A stretch of DNA of 64,000 bases from Yeguia hominis (GCF_014384705.1 NZ_JACRSN010000013.1:17089-81088); one strand, 5' to 3'. Positions 1 to 8,831 are shown, counted from the first letter of the stretch. Numbers and translations are program-made. Notes: generated from the sequence alone by a model not told the origin.

Positions 1-121
1 GGGTTCGGATTGTAAATTTTTTTGTTTTCAATCTTTGTTTTACACTTTTTTTGATTTTTCTGTCCAATTTGAATTTGGAAATAGATAGCCTACGAACCCG
101 CATAAATACTGAGATTATAAC

Positions 122-174
122 AAAAACACCACTGCTGTCCAAACCTTAGGGGTTCAGATTTCAATGGTGTTTTC
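122..174 (-). terminator. Hairpin downstream of tRNA-Ala
   Basis: On the minus strand an AAAACACCA-like arm and its complement TGGTGTTTTT enclose a second short stem (AACC/GGTT), and the distal arm ends in a T run. It lies just past the 3' end of the tRNA-Ala gene and probably ends its transcript. Bases 1 to 121 hold no gene that I can support; they are AT-rich. Confidence 0.5.
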
Positions 175-177
175 ATA

Positions 178-253
178 TGGTGGACCTGAAGAGACTCGAA
201 CTCTCGACCTCTCGGATGCGAACCGAACGCTCTCCCAGCTGAGCTACAGGCCC
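178..253 (-). tRNA. tRNA-Ala (anticodon CGC)
   Basis: A 76-base cloverleaf reads on the minus strand. The acceptor stem GGGCCTG pairs with CAGGTCC and is followed by an encoded CCA end. The D stem is GCTC/GAGC. The anticodon stem TTCGG/CCGAG closes the loop TTCGCAT, which places CGC at the anticodon, so it reads GCG alanine codons. The T arm carries TTCGAGT. A strong promoter lies just upstream. Confidence 0.95.
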
Positions 254-268
254 GTAAGAACAGGAGAT

Positions 269-297
269 ATTATAACACATCTCCCGCCAAAATTCAA
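269..297 (-). promoter_or_regulatory. Promoter of tRNA-Ala
   Basis: On the minus strand a -35 box TTGAAT (292-297) and a perfect -10 box TATAAT (269-274) are separated by exactly 17 bases. The tRNA begins 16 bases after the -10 box, a usual distance for a stable RNA gene. Confidence 0.8.
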
Positions 298-322
298 CAC
301 AAAAATGAGAAGATTTCAAAAT

Positions 323-958
323 TTATTTTTCTGCTGCCGCAAATCTGCAAAATCCCTGCATACAGCACCCGCCGCAATTCGGTTTTCGGGCCGTACAGAC
401 CGCGCGCCCATGCAGTACCAGGCGGTGGCAAAAATCATTCGATTCCTCCGGCGGCAAAACTGCCCAGAGGTCTTTCTCCACTTTCTGCGGAACCGTTTGG
501 TCTGTCAGACCGAGTCTTCCGCAAAGCCGGATGCAGTGCGTATCCGTTACAACCGCCGGTTTTCCAAAAATGTCCCCGACAATCAGATTTGCCGTCTTTC
601 TTCCAACACCCGGCAGCTTCGTCAGCGCCTCTACGGTATCGGGTACAACGCCGCCATAGAGATCCCGCAGTGCATGGCACATGGCAAAAATATCTTTTGC
701 TTTTGTTTTATATAGTCCGCAGGAACGGATATACGGCTCAATTTCCTCCGCGCTCGACGCACAAAACGCCTCAAGTGTCGGAAACCGTTCAAACAACGCC
801 GGCGTGACCAGGTTGACGCGCGCATCTGTGCATTGCGCCGCCAGACGGGTTGCGATCAATAGCTGCAAAGGATCTGTATATTCCAGAGAGCAGACCGCCT
901 CCGGATACGCCTTCTTCAGCGCCTCCACCGCAAGGCGGGCAAGTTTCGTTTTCTCCAT
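323..958 (-). CDS. nth: Endonuclease III (base excision repair glycosylase/AP lyase)
   Basis: This DNA glycosylase/AP lyase removes oxidised pyrimidines. The 211-residue length is standard for the family. The helix-hairpin-helix LPGVGRKTAN sits at residues 115-124 and supplies the catalytic Lys121; the catalytic Asp139 is in VVTDTH. Four cysteines at 188, 195, 198 and 204 have the C-x6-C-x2-C-x5-C spacing of the [4Fe-4S] cluster. The gene is monocistronic and runs toward tRNA-Ala, convergent with nothing and divergent from the TraX-like gene at its right. All key residues are present, so it should be active. Confidence 0.95.
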   Translation of the reverse strand: MEKTKLARLAVEALKKAYPEAVCSLEYTDPLQLLIATRLAAQCTDARVNLVTPALFERFPTLEAFCASSAEEIEPYIRSCGLYKTKAKDIFAMCHALRDLYGGVVPDTVEALTKLPGVGRKTANLIVGDIFGKPAVVTDTHCIRLCGRLGLTDQTVPQKVEKDLWAVLPPEESNDFCHRLVLHGRAVCTARKPNCGGCCMQGFCRFAAAEK

Positions 959-1040
959 TGCATCGCACCCTCCCTTTTGTTATGATTATACTGAATCCTG
1001 CATGATTTTGCAAGGCTGTGTGGAAAGGAGCGTTTTCTGC

Positions 1041-1697
1041 TTGACCGGATTTGGACTAAAACTTCTGGCTGTTGCCGCCATGTTCCTTGACCATACTGGC
1101 GCCATCCTGTTTCCGGAACTTTCGGTTTTGCGGGTCATCGGCCGCCTTGCGTTTCCAATCTACTGCTTTTTGCTTGCAGAGGGTTTTTATCATACTTCCA
1201 GCAAACCGCGGTATGCGCTGCGGTTGTTTCTGTTTGCCATTCTTTCCGAATTTCCGTTTGATCTTGCCTTTCACCGGATGGATGCCCCTTTTCAAAAACA
1301 GAATGTATATTTCACACTGCTTCTTGGCCTTCTGACTGTTTGGGGCTGCGATATTGTGCGGAAGCGCCATTTGCTGCTTTGTCTGCCCGTCGGAGCCGCA
1401 GGCTGCGCCGCCGCTTATCTGCTGCAAAGCGATTACCGCTATTACGGCGTGATTTTTATTCTTCTTTTTTACTTTTTCCGCCAGAATCGCCCGCTTGCGC
1501 TCTCGGCCTTTTTTACTGCGAATGCAGGATATGCATTTCTTGTCAAAAGCACACTGCAGCACGCCGGCGCACTCGCGGTGATTCCGCTGAGGCTTTATAA
1601 CGGCCAGCGCGGGAAGCACCTTTCCAAATGGGTTTTCTACGCCTTCTATCCCGTGCATTTGCTTCTGCTCTACTTTTTGCAGCGGATTCTCTTTTGA
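1041..1697 (+). CDS. TraX-like integral membrane protein
   Basis: A 218-residue, very hydrophobic protein with about seven membrane segments. The motif at the start (TGFGLKLLAVAAMFLDHTGA) is the typical beginning of the TraX/acyltransferase-like family (PF05857), known from F-pilin acetylation but common as an orphan chromosomal gene in Firmicutes. The reading frame is open much further upstream, through nth, but I chose the TTG at 1041. It follows an AAAGGAG ribosome site with a 10-base gap and gives the family's usual N-terminus; an ATG at 1002 lacks such a site. The substrate here is unknown and no pilus genes adjoin it. Confidence 0.75.
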   Translation: MTGFGLKLLAVAAMFLDHTGAILFPELSVLRVIGRLAFPIYCFLLAEGFYHTSSKPRYALRLFLFAILSEFPFDLAFHRMDAPFQKQNVYFTLLLGLLTVWGCDIVRKRHLLLCLPVGAAGCAAAYLLQSDYRYYGVIFILLFYFFRQNRPLALSAFFTANAGYAFLVKSTLQHAGALAVIPLRLYNGQRGKHLSKWVFYAFYPVHLLLLYFLQRILF

Positions 1698-1710
1698 TCG
1701 GAAACGATTC

Positions 1711-1739
1711 TTGTTTTTTGCGGACATCCGTTGTATAAT
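1711..1739 (+). promoter_or_regulatory. Promoter of glyA
   Basis: TTGTTT (1711-1716), a 17-base spacer and a perfect TATAAT (1734-1739) precede the glyA start by about 30 bases. The promoter begins only 13 bases after the stop of the TraX-like gene, so glyA is transcribed on its own. Confidence 0.75.
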
Positions 1740-1771
1740 AATTCCTATCAACTAGGAGAGGAAGATTTTTG

Positions 1772-3025
1772 ATGTACCGTGACATGATGGACACCATTGG
1801 ATTCGTAACGGGATATGATCCCGAGGTTGGAGCCGCTATGCAGCAGGAGCTTCTGCGCCAGCGGAACAATCTGGAACTGATCGCTTCGGAGAACTCCGTT
1901 TCCCCTGCCGTTCTTGCCGCAATGGGAAGCATTCTGACCAACAAATACGCCGAAGGCTATCCCGGAAAGCGCTACTACGGCGGATGCCAGTACGTGGACA
2001 TCGTGGAAAATATTGCGCGGGATCGTGCCTGCAAGCTATTCGGTGCAGAGCACGCAAACGTTCAGCCGCATTCCGGTGCACAGGCCAATACAGCCGTCTA
2101 CTTCTCTATGCTGAAGCCCGGAGACACCGTTATGGGCATGAACCTTGCAGAGGGCGGGCATTTAACGCACGGCTCTCCGGTCAACATTTCCGGCGCATAT
2201 TATAACTTTGTTGCATACGGCGTCGATCCGGTCACGCACCGCATTGATTACGATAAGCTCTACGAACAGGCCATGCAGACCAAGCCGAAGCTGATTGTGG
2301 CAGGCGCCAGCGCCTATCCGCGCATCATTGACTTCAAGCGGTTCCGCGAAATTGCGGATGCCTGCGGCGCGCTCTTCATGGTCGACATGGCACATATTGC
2401 AGGGCTTGTAGCAACCGGACATCACCCGAGCCCGGTGCCGTATGCTGATTTTGTGACAACTACCACACACAAAACACTTCGCGGACCGCGCGGCGGCATG
2501 ATTCTCTGCAAAGAGCAGTATGCAAAGGCTATCGATAAAGCGATCTTCCCCGGCACACAGGGCGGCCCGCTTATGCACATCATCGCAGGCAAAGCGGTCT
2601 GCTTCGGAGAAGCGATGAAGCCCGAATTCAAAGCATACAGCGCCCAGATCATCAAAAACGCCGCAGCACTTGCGGACGGCCTGACCCGGCGCGGCATCAA
2701 GCTGGTTTCCGGCGGTACAGATAACCACCTCATGCTCGTTGACCTGACCGGTCTTGAACTGACCGGCAAGGAACTGGAGCACCGCCTGGACGAAGTCCAT
2801 CTTACCGCAAACAAAAATACCGTTCCGAACGAGCAGCGCAGCCCGTTTATCACCAGCGGTCTGCGGCTTGGTACGCCTGCCGTTACCACCCGCGGTCTTG
2901 ACATTGCTGATATGGAAAAACTGGCAGAGTGCATTACGCTGGCCATTCAGGACTTTGACGCAAATCGCGAAAAGATTCTGGATACTGTCTCCTATATCTG
3001 CAACGCGCATCCGCTTTACGAATAA
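1772..3025 (+). CDS. glyA: Serine hydroxymethyltransferase
   Basis: This PLP enzyme interconverts serine and glycine and makes 5,10-methylene-tetrahydrofolate. The 417-residue length fits the family. The PLP-binding lysine is Lys234 in TTTTHKTLRGPRGGM. The folate/PLP region VDMAHIAGL and the N-terminal NLELIASEN block are intact. I chose the ATG at 1772, after AGGAGAGGAAG, over a TTG one codon upstream. It has its own promoter and a strong terminator, so it is monocistronic. Confidence 0.97.
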   Translation: MYRDMMDTIGFVTGYDPEVGAAMQQELLRQRNNLELIASENSVSPAVLAAMGSILTNKYAEGYPGKRYYGGCQYVDIVENIARDRACKLFGAEHANVQPHSGAQANTAVYFSMLKPGDTVMGMNLAEGGHLTHGSPVNISGAYYNFVAYGVDPVTHRIDYDKLYEQAMQTKPKLIVAGASAYPRIIDFKRFREIADACGALFMVDMAHIAGLVATGHHPSPVPYADFVTTTTHKTLRGPRGGMILCKEQYAKAIDKAIFPGTQGGPLMHIIAGKAVCFGEAMKPEFKAYSAQIIKNAAALADGLTRRGIKLVSGGTDNHLMLVDLTGLELTGKELEHRLDEVHLTANKNTVPNEQRSPFITSGLRLGTPAVTTRGLDIADMEKLAECITLAIQDFDANREKILDTVSYICNAHPLYE

Positions 3026-3040
3026 GCCAACGACTTTTCT

Positions 3041-3076
3041 AAAAATGCGACAGCCGCTGTGTTGTCGCATTTTTTT
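3041..3076 (+). terminator. Rho-independent terminator of glyA
   Basis: AAAAATGCGAC and GTCGCATTTTT form an 11-base perfect stem around a 12-base loop and end in a T run, 15 bases after the glyA stop. Confidence 0.85.
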
Positions 3077-3105
3077 CGAAATCATCTCCACAGGAGGTTT
3101 TCACC

Positions 3106-4371
3106 ATGCCAGCTCCGCTTGCTGACCGGATGCGCCCCCGGACGCTTGACGAAATTGTCGGACAACAGCATCTGCTTGCAGAAGGACGTCCTCTGCGCCG
3201 GATTATCGAATCCGGCAGCATTCCGAATATGGTCTTTTACGGGCCCTCCGGCGTCGGAAAAACAACGCTTGCCACAATGATTGCCAGAACCACCAACCGC
3301 AAGCTCTGCAAGCTCAACGGCACCACTGCTTCAACCGCGGACATCCGCGCTGTCGTCGCGCAGACGGAAACCCTCGGCGCGGTAAACGGCGTGCTGCTCT
3401 ATCTCGATGAGATTCAGTACTTCAACAAAAAGCAGCAGCAAACCCTGCTCGAATTCATCGAGGACGGACGCATCACCCTGATTGCTTCCACAACCGAAAA
3501 TCCTTATTTTTACGTCTACAATGCCATTTTAAGCCGGTCGACCGTTTTTGAATTCAAGCTGGTTCCGAAAGAAGAGATTGCGCGCGCCGTGCGGCGGGCT
3601 TTTGCGTTTTTGAGCGAAGAAAAAAAGCAGCCGATTACGTTTGAAGAAGGCGTTCCGGATGCAATTGCTACCGGCTGCGGCGGCGATGTCCGGAAATCCA
3701 TCAACGCAGTGGAACTCTGTGTCCTTTCCGCCGAGGAACGGGAAAACGGTCTCTTTGTCACGCTCGAACACGCGCGCGAACTCTCACAAAAAAGCGCGAT
3801 GCGATATGACAAAGGCGGAGATGAGCATTACGACATCGTCTCTGCGTTTCAAAAATCCATGCGCGGTTCGGATCCGGACGCTGCAATCCACTATCTGGCG
3901 CGCCTGCTTGAAGCCGGTGATCTGCCGTCTGCCTGCCGCCGGTTGATGGTCTGCGCCTGCGAGGATGTCGGACTTGCATGGCCGCAAATCATTCCGATTG
4001 TCAAAGCTGCGGTGGATGCCGCTTTGCAGGTGGGGCTTCCGGAAGCGCGTATCCCTCTGGCAGATGCCGTCATTTTGGTAAGCACCGCGCCCAAATCCAA
4101 TACTGCCTATCTTGCGATTAACCGTGCAATCGCCGATATCCGCGCTGGTAAGGCCGGCGCAATTCCCCGGGCGCTGCAAAACAAGCACTATGACGGCGAA
4201 GACCAGGCGGTAAAGGGACAATTCTATCAGTATCCGCACGACTTTCCGGGCCGTTGGGTCCGGCAGCAGTATCTGCCGGATACTTTAAAAGACGCAAGCT
4301 ACTATCAGTACGGCGAAAACAAAAACGAACAGGCCTTCCGCGCCTATTGGGAAAAAATCAAAAAACCGTAA
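3106..4371 (+). CDS. rarA: RarA/MgsA replication-associated recombination ATPase
   Basis: A 421-residue AAA+ ATPase of the clamp-loader-like family that acts at stalled replication forks. The Walker A motif GPSGVGKTT (about residues 46-54) and Walker B LLYLDEIQ are clear. The C-terminal half has the tetramerisation region ending in the family-typical YPHDFPGRWVRQQYLP. The start ATG follows AGGAGG with a 9-base gap. It lies between the glyA terminator and the spore protein gene and seems monocistronic. Confidence 0.95.
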   Translation: MPAPLADRMRPRTLDEIVGQQHLLAEGRPLRRIIESGSIPNMVFYGPSGVGKTTLATMIARTTNRKLCKLNGTTASTADIRAVVAQTETLGAVNGVLLYLDEIQYFNKKQQQTLLEFIEDGRITLIASTTENPYFYVYNAILSRSTVFEFKLVPKEEIARAVRRAFAFLSEEKKQPITFEEGVPDAIATGCGGDVRKSINAVELCVLSAEERENGLFVTLEHARELSQKSAMRYDKGGDEHYDIVSAFQKSMRGSDPDAAIHYLARLLEAGDLPSACRRLMVCACEDVGLAWPQIIPIVKAAVDAALQVGLPEARIPLADAVILVSTAPKSNTAYLAINRAIADIRAGKAGAIPRALQNKHYDGEDQAVKGQFYQYPHDFPGRWVRQQYLPDTLKDASYYQYGENKNEQAFRAYWEKIKKP

Positions 4372-4405
4372 AGACATTTTTTTGAAAACCGCTTAAAAAT
4401 TACCA

Positions 4406-4435
4406 TTCATAAACCTCCTCAAACTCCACAAAATA
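4406..4435 (+). promoter_or_regulatory. Candidate sigma-G promoter of the SASP gene
   Basis: TTCATA and CAAAATA separated by 17 bases each differ by one base from the forespore sigma-G boxes (TGCATA and CATAATA). They lie about 45 bases before the SASP start. The family is known to be sigma-G dependent; the site itself is inference. Confidence 0.45.
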
Positions 4436-4481
4436 GAATTGCAAACGCAAAGAAAAACTTTGAATTGAGGAGTGTACGATC

Positions 4482-4670
4482 ATGTCCAATAAGAATGTTG
4501 TTCCTGAGGCTAGAGAAGCTTTGAACAAGTTTAAGATGGAAGCTGCTAACGAAGTCGGCGTCAACCTGAAACAGGGCTACAACGGCGACCTGACCTCCAA
4601 GCAGGCCGGTTCTGTCGGCGGCCAGATGGTCAAAAAAATGATTGAACAGTATGAGAAGAACATGAAATAA
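4482..4670 (+). CDS. Alpha/beta-type small acid-soluble spore protein
   Basis: A 62-residue protein that coats and protects DNA in dormant spores. The family signatures are visible: FKMEAANEVGVNL near the middle and GSVGGQMVKKMIEQ at the C-terminus. The germination protease site region NEVG is present. It is preceded by a sigma-G-like promoter and followed by a very strong terminator. Its presence supports true endospore formation. Confidence 0.95.
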   Translation: MSNKNVVPEAREALNKFKMEAANEVGVNLKQGYNGDLTSKQAGSVGGQMVKKMIEQYEKNMK

Positions 4671-4684
4671 CTCTTCTCCGCGGA

Positions 4685-4726
4685 AACAGACCCGGATGTC
4701 GACCTGACATCCGGGTCTGTTTTGTT
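4685..4726 (+). terminator. Terminator of the SASP gene
   Basis: A perfect 16-base stem (AACAGACCCGGATGTC with its complement) around a 5-base loop is followed by TTTGTTT. It is the most stable hairpin in this part of the window. Confidence 0.9.
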
Positions 4727-4772
4727 TGCATGAATCACCGGACGCACGGGCTTTCTGACGCAGAAAAGGCAC

Positions 4773-5204
4773 TTACCCGTCGTAATCCTGCAATACTGCA
4801 ATCAGCTCCGTCCGGTTGTCCGCATAAATGCCGTTTTTCAATAAAATCTGGTCGGCCTCCGGCAGCGACGCCACACGGACGCCGACTTCCAGATAGGGCG
4901 TTTGCTGCCCTCTTAAAAAAACGCCGATGTGATCATGATATTCCCGGATGGTGTAAAGATGTTCTTGCGGCGCCATAACGGGGGCTTCCGTTTCTTGACT
5001 TACCGCATCATTTGCGGTAGAATAGGTTTGATTATCTGCCGGGTCTATTTGGCTTTCTGCGCTGCTTTCAGAAACCGGCGGCAGTTCTGTTTTTCCCGAA
5101 AAAGCGGAAATCGCTGTAACCAGAACCGCAACCATGGTCAGAGTCATCACCCCCTGGATCGCCATCGACAATATTCTATACGTTTTGTCGGACATTACGC
5201 CCAC
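4773..5204 (-). CDS. Membrane-anchored protein with BofC C-terminal-like domain
   Basis: About 143 residues: a short cytoplasmic start, one membrane helix (roughly residues 13-34), a Ser/Glu/Asp-rich extracytoplasmic linker, and a compact domain of about 60 residues beginning YTIREYHDHIGVFL and ending LQDYDG. That domain resembles the BofC C-terminal domain seen in many clostridial membrane proteins; in Bacillus BofC controls the SpoIVB protease. Start uncertain: the GTG at 5204 has GGAAGG six bases upstream; an ATG at 5195 is possible. It is divergent from the penicillin-binding protein. The BofC link is a resemblance, not a proven orthology. Confidence 0.6.
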   Translation of the reverse strand: MGVMSDKTYRILSMAIQGVMTLTMVAVLVTAISAFSGKTELPPVSESSAESQIDPADNQTYSTANDAVSQETEAPVMAPQEHLYTIREYHDHIGVFLRGQQTPYLEVGVRVASLPEADQILLKNGIYADNRTELIAVLQDYDG

Positions 5205-5287
5205 CACTTTCCTTCCAAAAGTTTTTTCTTTTAGTATGGAAAAAAGCTGGGCAAACTATACATTGTCTGCGCAAAGGAGGTCTTCGC

Positions 5288-7687
5288 TTGCGAAAAACGG
5301 ATATCAATAAATACAACACCGCATCCAACGAAACCGGAACCAAAGGAGAAACCGGAAGAATTGCTTCCACGGTTTCCAGATCGGTCTGGCAAATGGTCTG
5401 TAAATTCATCAAAACATTTTTTGTCATTTTGGTCATTGCCGGAACCATCGTGCTGGGAACGGTCGTTTCGTTTATCATCAGCATGCGCAATGAGGCGGTC
5501 ATCGAGCTGTCCAATACCAACATTTCTTTAAAATACACCAGCTTCATCTATGCGCTCGATGAAAACGGAAACGACACGGAGTACATGTCCTTTTACAGCT
5601 ACGAAAACCGTGTCTGGGTCGATTATAAAGACATTCCCCAGCAGATGATCGACGCCATCACTGCAATCGAGGACAAGCGTTTCGCGGAACATCACGGTGT
5701 TGACTGGAAACGGACCGCAGGTGCAATCCTGGGCCTCATCACTGGAAAGGGCGGCGGCGGTTCCACCATTACGCAGCAGCTGATTAAAAACGTTACCGGC
5801 GACGACGATGTCAGTCTGACCCGAAAGATCAAGGAAATTTTCAGCGCGCTGAATCTGGAAAAGAAGTATTCCAAGCAGGAGATTCTCGAATCCTATTTAA
5901 ATATTGTCAACTTCGGCAGCGGCTGCAACGGCGTACAGGCCGCGGCAAACCTTTATTTTAATAAAGACATCAAAGATTGCAGCATTGCCGAATGCGCCGC
6001 AATTGCAGGCATTACGCAGAATCCGTCCCGCTATACACCGCTCATTTTCCCGGAATACAACAAGGAACGCCGCGAGACCGTCCTGGAGGAAATGTACAAG
6101 CAGGAAAAAATCACCAAACAGGAATATGAAGACGCCATGGACGAATCTGCACACATGACGTTTGCAGGCGCATCGAACAATGACGATGATGAGGATGACG
6201 GTGGGCTCGACGTCTGGGATTGGTACACCGACGCGTTGTTTGAAAAGGTGCTTGCCGATTTGATGGATACCTACGGGTATTCCGAAGAAATCGCAACCAT
6301 GCAGATTTATCAGGGCGGCATTACGATCCATTCCGCAATGGACCGGCGGATTCAAAATATCGCCGATTCTATCTATACCAGCGACGAGTACCGTCCGGAG
6401 GATCGGGAAATTCTTTCCGGATTCTATATGATGGACTATTCCGGGAGAGTTCTTGCGACGGTCGGCTCTTTTGAAAAGAAAGAGGGAAACCGGCTTTTCA
6501 GCAATGCCATTGACGCCGGACGGCAGTCCGGTTCCGTCATCAAGCCGGTCTCGATTTATGCACCGGCCATTGACAATGGCATGATCAATTTTTCCACGAT
6601 CCTCAAGGATGAACCGCTCCCGCACTACTTCCCGGACGGCTCGGCCGGACCTGGAAATGCCGGCGGTACGTATACCAAAAAAATGACGACCGCCGATGCG
6701 ATCACGGTCTCCCAGAACGCACCTGCTGCACAGCTGTGCAACACGATGGCCCCGCTTTCTTCCTACACCTTTTTAACAGAAAAGCTGAACTTTACACATT
6801 TGGATCCGACAGAAGACAGTTCCTCCATCGCCGCTATGGCGCTCGGCGGCGTTCACGGCGGAATTACCGTGGAAGAAATGACGGCTGCCTTCCAGATTTT
6901 TGGAAACGGCGGCGTCTACCACAAGCCGTATATGTACTTCTATGTCGAGGATCACGATGGGAATGTTATTCTTGATAACCGCGACAAAACCGGTGAACAG
7001 GTCATTTCTTCCGAAACTGCGACTATCATGGAAAAGCTTCTGCGCAACGTTGTATACAGCACGAACCCCTGGGGTACTGCAACAGACCTTGGCATTTCTT
7101 CGGAGTGGGACGCTTTCGGAAAAACCGGTACCACCGATATCAACGACAACTCCTGGTTCATTGCCGGAACGCCTTATGGTGTAGCCGGAATCTGGACCGG
7201 ATATGACATTCCGGAGACCCTTTCCAGCACCCAGCACGCAAAACGCCTCTGGATGGCAATTATGGAACAGGTCCTTGAGCCTGTCGATCTCTCCAATTAC
7301 AGTTACCCGCTCGATGAGAATGTGGTTTCTGCGACTTACTGTAGAGAAACCGGACTCCTTGCCGGCACACACTGCAAAAAGACTGCAACCGGATGGTACG
7401 TCCGTGACAAGCTTCCGACGACCTGCACGGATGAACATGAAGAGTCCAGTGACATTTCCTCCGGCATCAATTCTGAGCTAGAATCCGAGGTCAGCAGCGA
7501 GGTTTCCTCCGAGCCGGAGCCCACGCCGACGCCAAAACCGACCCCGACGCCGGCTCCGACACCGGAACCCACGCCGGAGCCCACGCCGGAACCGACGCCG
7601 GAACCCACGCCGGAACCGACGCCGGAGCCCACGCCCACACCGGAGCCGGAATCAAGTGACCCCAATGAGTCGCACGAGGCGCCGTAA
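5288..7687 (+). CDS. Bifunctional penicillin-binding protein (class A, transglycosylase/transpeptidase)
   Basis: A 799-residue PBP1-type enzyme that polymerises and cross-links peptidoglycan outside the membrane. It has a cytoplasmic N-tail, a membrane helix at about 42-66, a GT51 domain with catalytic Glu128 in AIEDKRF and the GGGGSTITQQ motif, and a transpeptidase domain with Ser416-x-x-Lys, Ser475-Gln-Asn and Lys612-Thr-Gly. The last 60 residues are a Thr-Pro-Glu-Pro repeat, probably a wall-spanning tail. The start is a TTG seven bases after AAAGGAGG. It is divergent from the BofC-like gene, and a weak hairpin follows at 7707. Confidence 0.95.
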   Translation: MRKTDINKYNTASNETGTKGETGRIASTVSRSVWQMVCKFIKTFFVILVIAGTIVLGTVVSFIISMRNEAVIELSNTNISLKYTSFIYALDENGNDTEYMSFYSYENRVWVDYKDIPQQMIDAITAIEDKRFAEHHGVDWKRTAGAILGLITGKGGGGSTITQQLIKNVTGDDDVSLTRKIKEIFSALNLEKKYSKQEILESYLNIVNFGSGCNGVQAAANLYFNKDIKDCSIAECAAIAGITQNPSRYTPLIFPEYNKERRETVLEEMYKQEKITKQEYEDAMDESAHMTFAGASNNDDDEDDGGLDVWDWYTDALFEKVLADLMDTYGYSEEIATMQIYQGGITIHSAMDRRIQNIADSIYTSDEYRPEDREILSGFYMMDYSGRVLATVGSFEKKEGNRLFSNAIDAGRQSGSVIKPVSIYAPAIDNGMINFSTILKDEPLPHYFPDGSAGPGNAGGTYTKKMTTADAITVSQNAPAAQLCNTMAPLSSYTFLTEKLNFTHLDPTEDSSSIAAMALGGVHGGITVEEMTAAFQIFGNGGVYHKPYMYFYVEDHDGNVILDNRDKTGEQVISSETATIMEKLLRNVVYSTNPWGTATDLGISSEWDAFGKTGTTDINDNSWFIAGTPYGVAGIWTGYDIPETLSSTQHAKRLWMAIMEQVLEPVDLSNYSYPLDENVVSATYCRETGLLAGTHCKKTATGWYVRDKLPTTCTDEHEESSDISSGINSELESEVSSEVSSEPEPTPTPKPTPTPAPTPEPTPEPTPEPTPEPTPEPTPEPTPTPEPESSDPNESHEAP
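7521..7650 (+). repeat. Tandem repeat coding for a Thr-Pro-Glu-Pro tail
   Basis: Near-identical 12-base units (CCGGARCCSACG type) are repeated about ten times in frame at the 3' end of the penicillin-binding protein gene. Units differ mainly at synonymous positions. Such repeats change copy number by slippage without shifting the frame. Confidence 0.85.
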
Positions 7688-7706
7688 CTGTCAATTCGGA
7701 TTGACG

Positions 7707-7726
7707 CGGCGTTTTGACGCCGTTTT
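7707..7726 (+). terminator. Weak terminator after the penicillin-binding protein gene
   Basis: CGGCG-TTTTGA-CGCCG followed by TTTT, 20 bases after the stop codon. The stem is only 5 base pairs, so a second hairpin at 7870 may do most of the work. Confidence 0.45.
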
Positions 7727-7869
7727 ACAGTCGCCCTGCCGAAAAGATCGGCGGCGAAAAGCTGGGCTGAATGCAAAAAATCTATGTGTCCTGGCATTTC
7801 GGATTTTGCACGATTCGCATGCTGCTTTTAAAATGCTCTCGCGATTGGGGCTTCCACATTTTGATTTTC

Positions 7870-7905
7870 AAAAAGCACACTTGCCGCAAGGTCGGTGTGC
7901 TTTTT
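7870..7905. terminator. Bidirectional terminator between the PBP gene and spo0A
   Basis: AAAAAGCACAC and GTGTGCTTTTT form an 11-base stem with A and T runs on both sides, so it can work for both converging transcripts. The 370-base gap from 7688 to 8054 otherwise holds only weak unsupported frames. Confidence 0.75.
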
Positions 7906-7985
7906 CATTTGCAATCTGGCGGCCGGCGCTTCCGCTGAATCGGGAAGAAACGCGCCGGTCTGTGCGGATAACTTTATAAGAAAAC

Positions 7986-8013
7986 GAACCGGACACTGTG
8001 CAGCATCCGGTTC
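7986..8013 (-). terminator. Terminator of spo0A
   Basis: GAACCGGA and TCCGGTTC form an 8-base stem; on the minus strand the hairpin is followed by GTTTTC. It lies 41 bases past the spo0A stop codon. Confidence 0.7.
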
Positions 8014-8054
8014 ATTCCAATTTCTGTTTTTTGTTTTAAGCCGTAATCCAAAAT

Positions 8055-8831
8055 TCAGCTTGCGTTCCGCAGCTGCAAGCGCAGCTTATCGCTAATCATC
8101 GCCACAAATTCGCTGTTTGTCGGCTTTCCGCGTGTATTCTGAATGGTATAGCCGAAATAGGAATTTAAGATGTCGACATCTCCGCGATCCCACGCCACTT
8201 CAATTGCATGGCGGATCGCACGTTCCACGCGCGAACTGGTTGTTGCGTAGCGTTTGGCAACGCTCGGATAGAGCTGCTTCGTAATCGCGTTGATAATATC
8301 CGGGTTTTCAATTGCCATGATGATCGAATCGCGCAGATACTGATAGCCTTTAATATGCGCCGGGACCCCAATCTGATGCAGGATCTCTGTCACTTGGATT
8401 TTCAGAGAAACTGTGTCCTCTTCTGCTGCAAACGCTTTCTCCGGAATTCCGCGATCGATTCCGCAAAGGCGAATCATCCGCTCTGCAAGCGCCCGTGCCT
8501 GGAAGGGCCGAATCAAAAAGTATCCTGCACCCGCCGCAATGGCTTCTTTCTCCAACATCGGGCTTGCTGAATTTGAGGCAACGACAAAGAGCGGCCGCTT
8601 TTCGCCTTCTCCCACTGTATAGGCATTCAAAACGCCAATTGCATCTAGCCCGGGCATAAACAGATCCATCAGGACAATGTCCGGCTGTGCTTTTGGAAGT
8701 TCCTCCAGAACGGCCAGCCCGTTTTTTGCGACGAAACACAAGCAAAAACCCATTCGCTCGAAATCCGAACACATTTCTCTGGAAAATCCCTCTTTTTCTC
8801 CTGTAATCATAAGTTTTAGACTGTTCTCCAT
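8055..8831 (-). CDS. spo0A: Sporulation master regulator Spo0A, with an altered receiver site
   Basis: A 258-residue response regulator that starts sporulation. The DNA-binding domain is well conserved (TSSRVERAIRHAIEVAWDRG and the C-terminal GKPTNSEFVAMISDKLRL). The receiver keeps the phosphoacceptor Asp56 in VLMDLFMP, but the paired acidic residues that bind Mg2+ (Asp10-Asp11 in Bacillus) read Gly11-Glu12 here. The switch Thr is Ser86 and the invariant Lys is Arg108 (LIRPF). Phosphorylation may thus be weak or handled differently. It lies downstream of spoIVB, the classical order, and has its own promoter. Confidence 0.95.
   Translation of the reverse strand: MENSLKLMITGEKEGFSREMCSDFERMGFCLCFVAKNGLAVLEELPKAQPDIVLMDLFMPGLDAIGVLNAYTVGEGEKRPLFVVASNSASPMLEKEAIAAGAGYFLIRPFQARALAERMIRLCGIDRGIPEKAFAAEEDTVSLKIQVTEILHQIGVPAHIKGYQYLRDSIIMAIENPDIINAITKQLYPSVAKRYATTSSRVERAIRHAIEVAWDRGDVDILNSYFGYTIQNTRGKPTNSEFVAMISDKLRLQLRNAS

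Noticed and set aside
681..1040. The open frame upstream of the TraX-like gene, on the strand opposite nth
   Set aside because: It is the shadow of nth. The TTG at 1041 has the ribosome site and the family's usual N-terminus.
7491..7694. Minus-strand frames rich in Gly/Val and Ala/Trp opposite the PBP tail
   Set aside because: They only mirror the Thr-Pro-Glu-Pro repeat in other frames.
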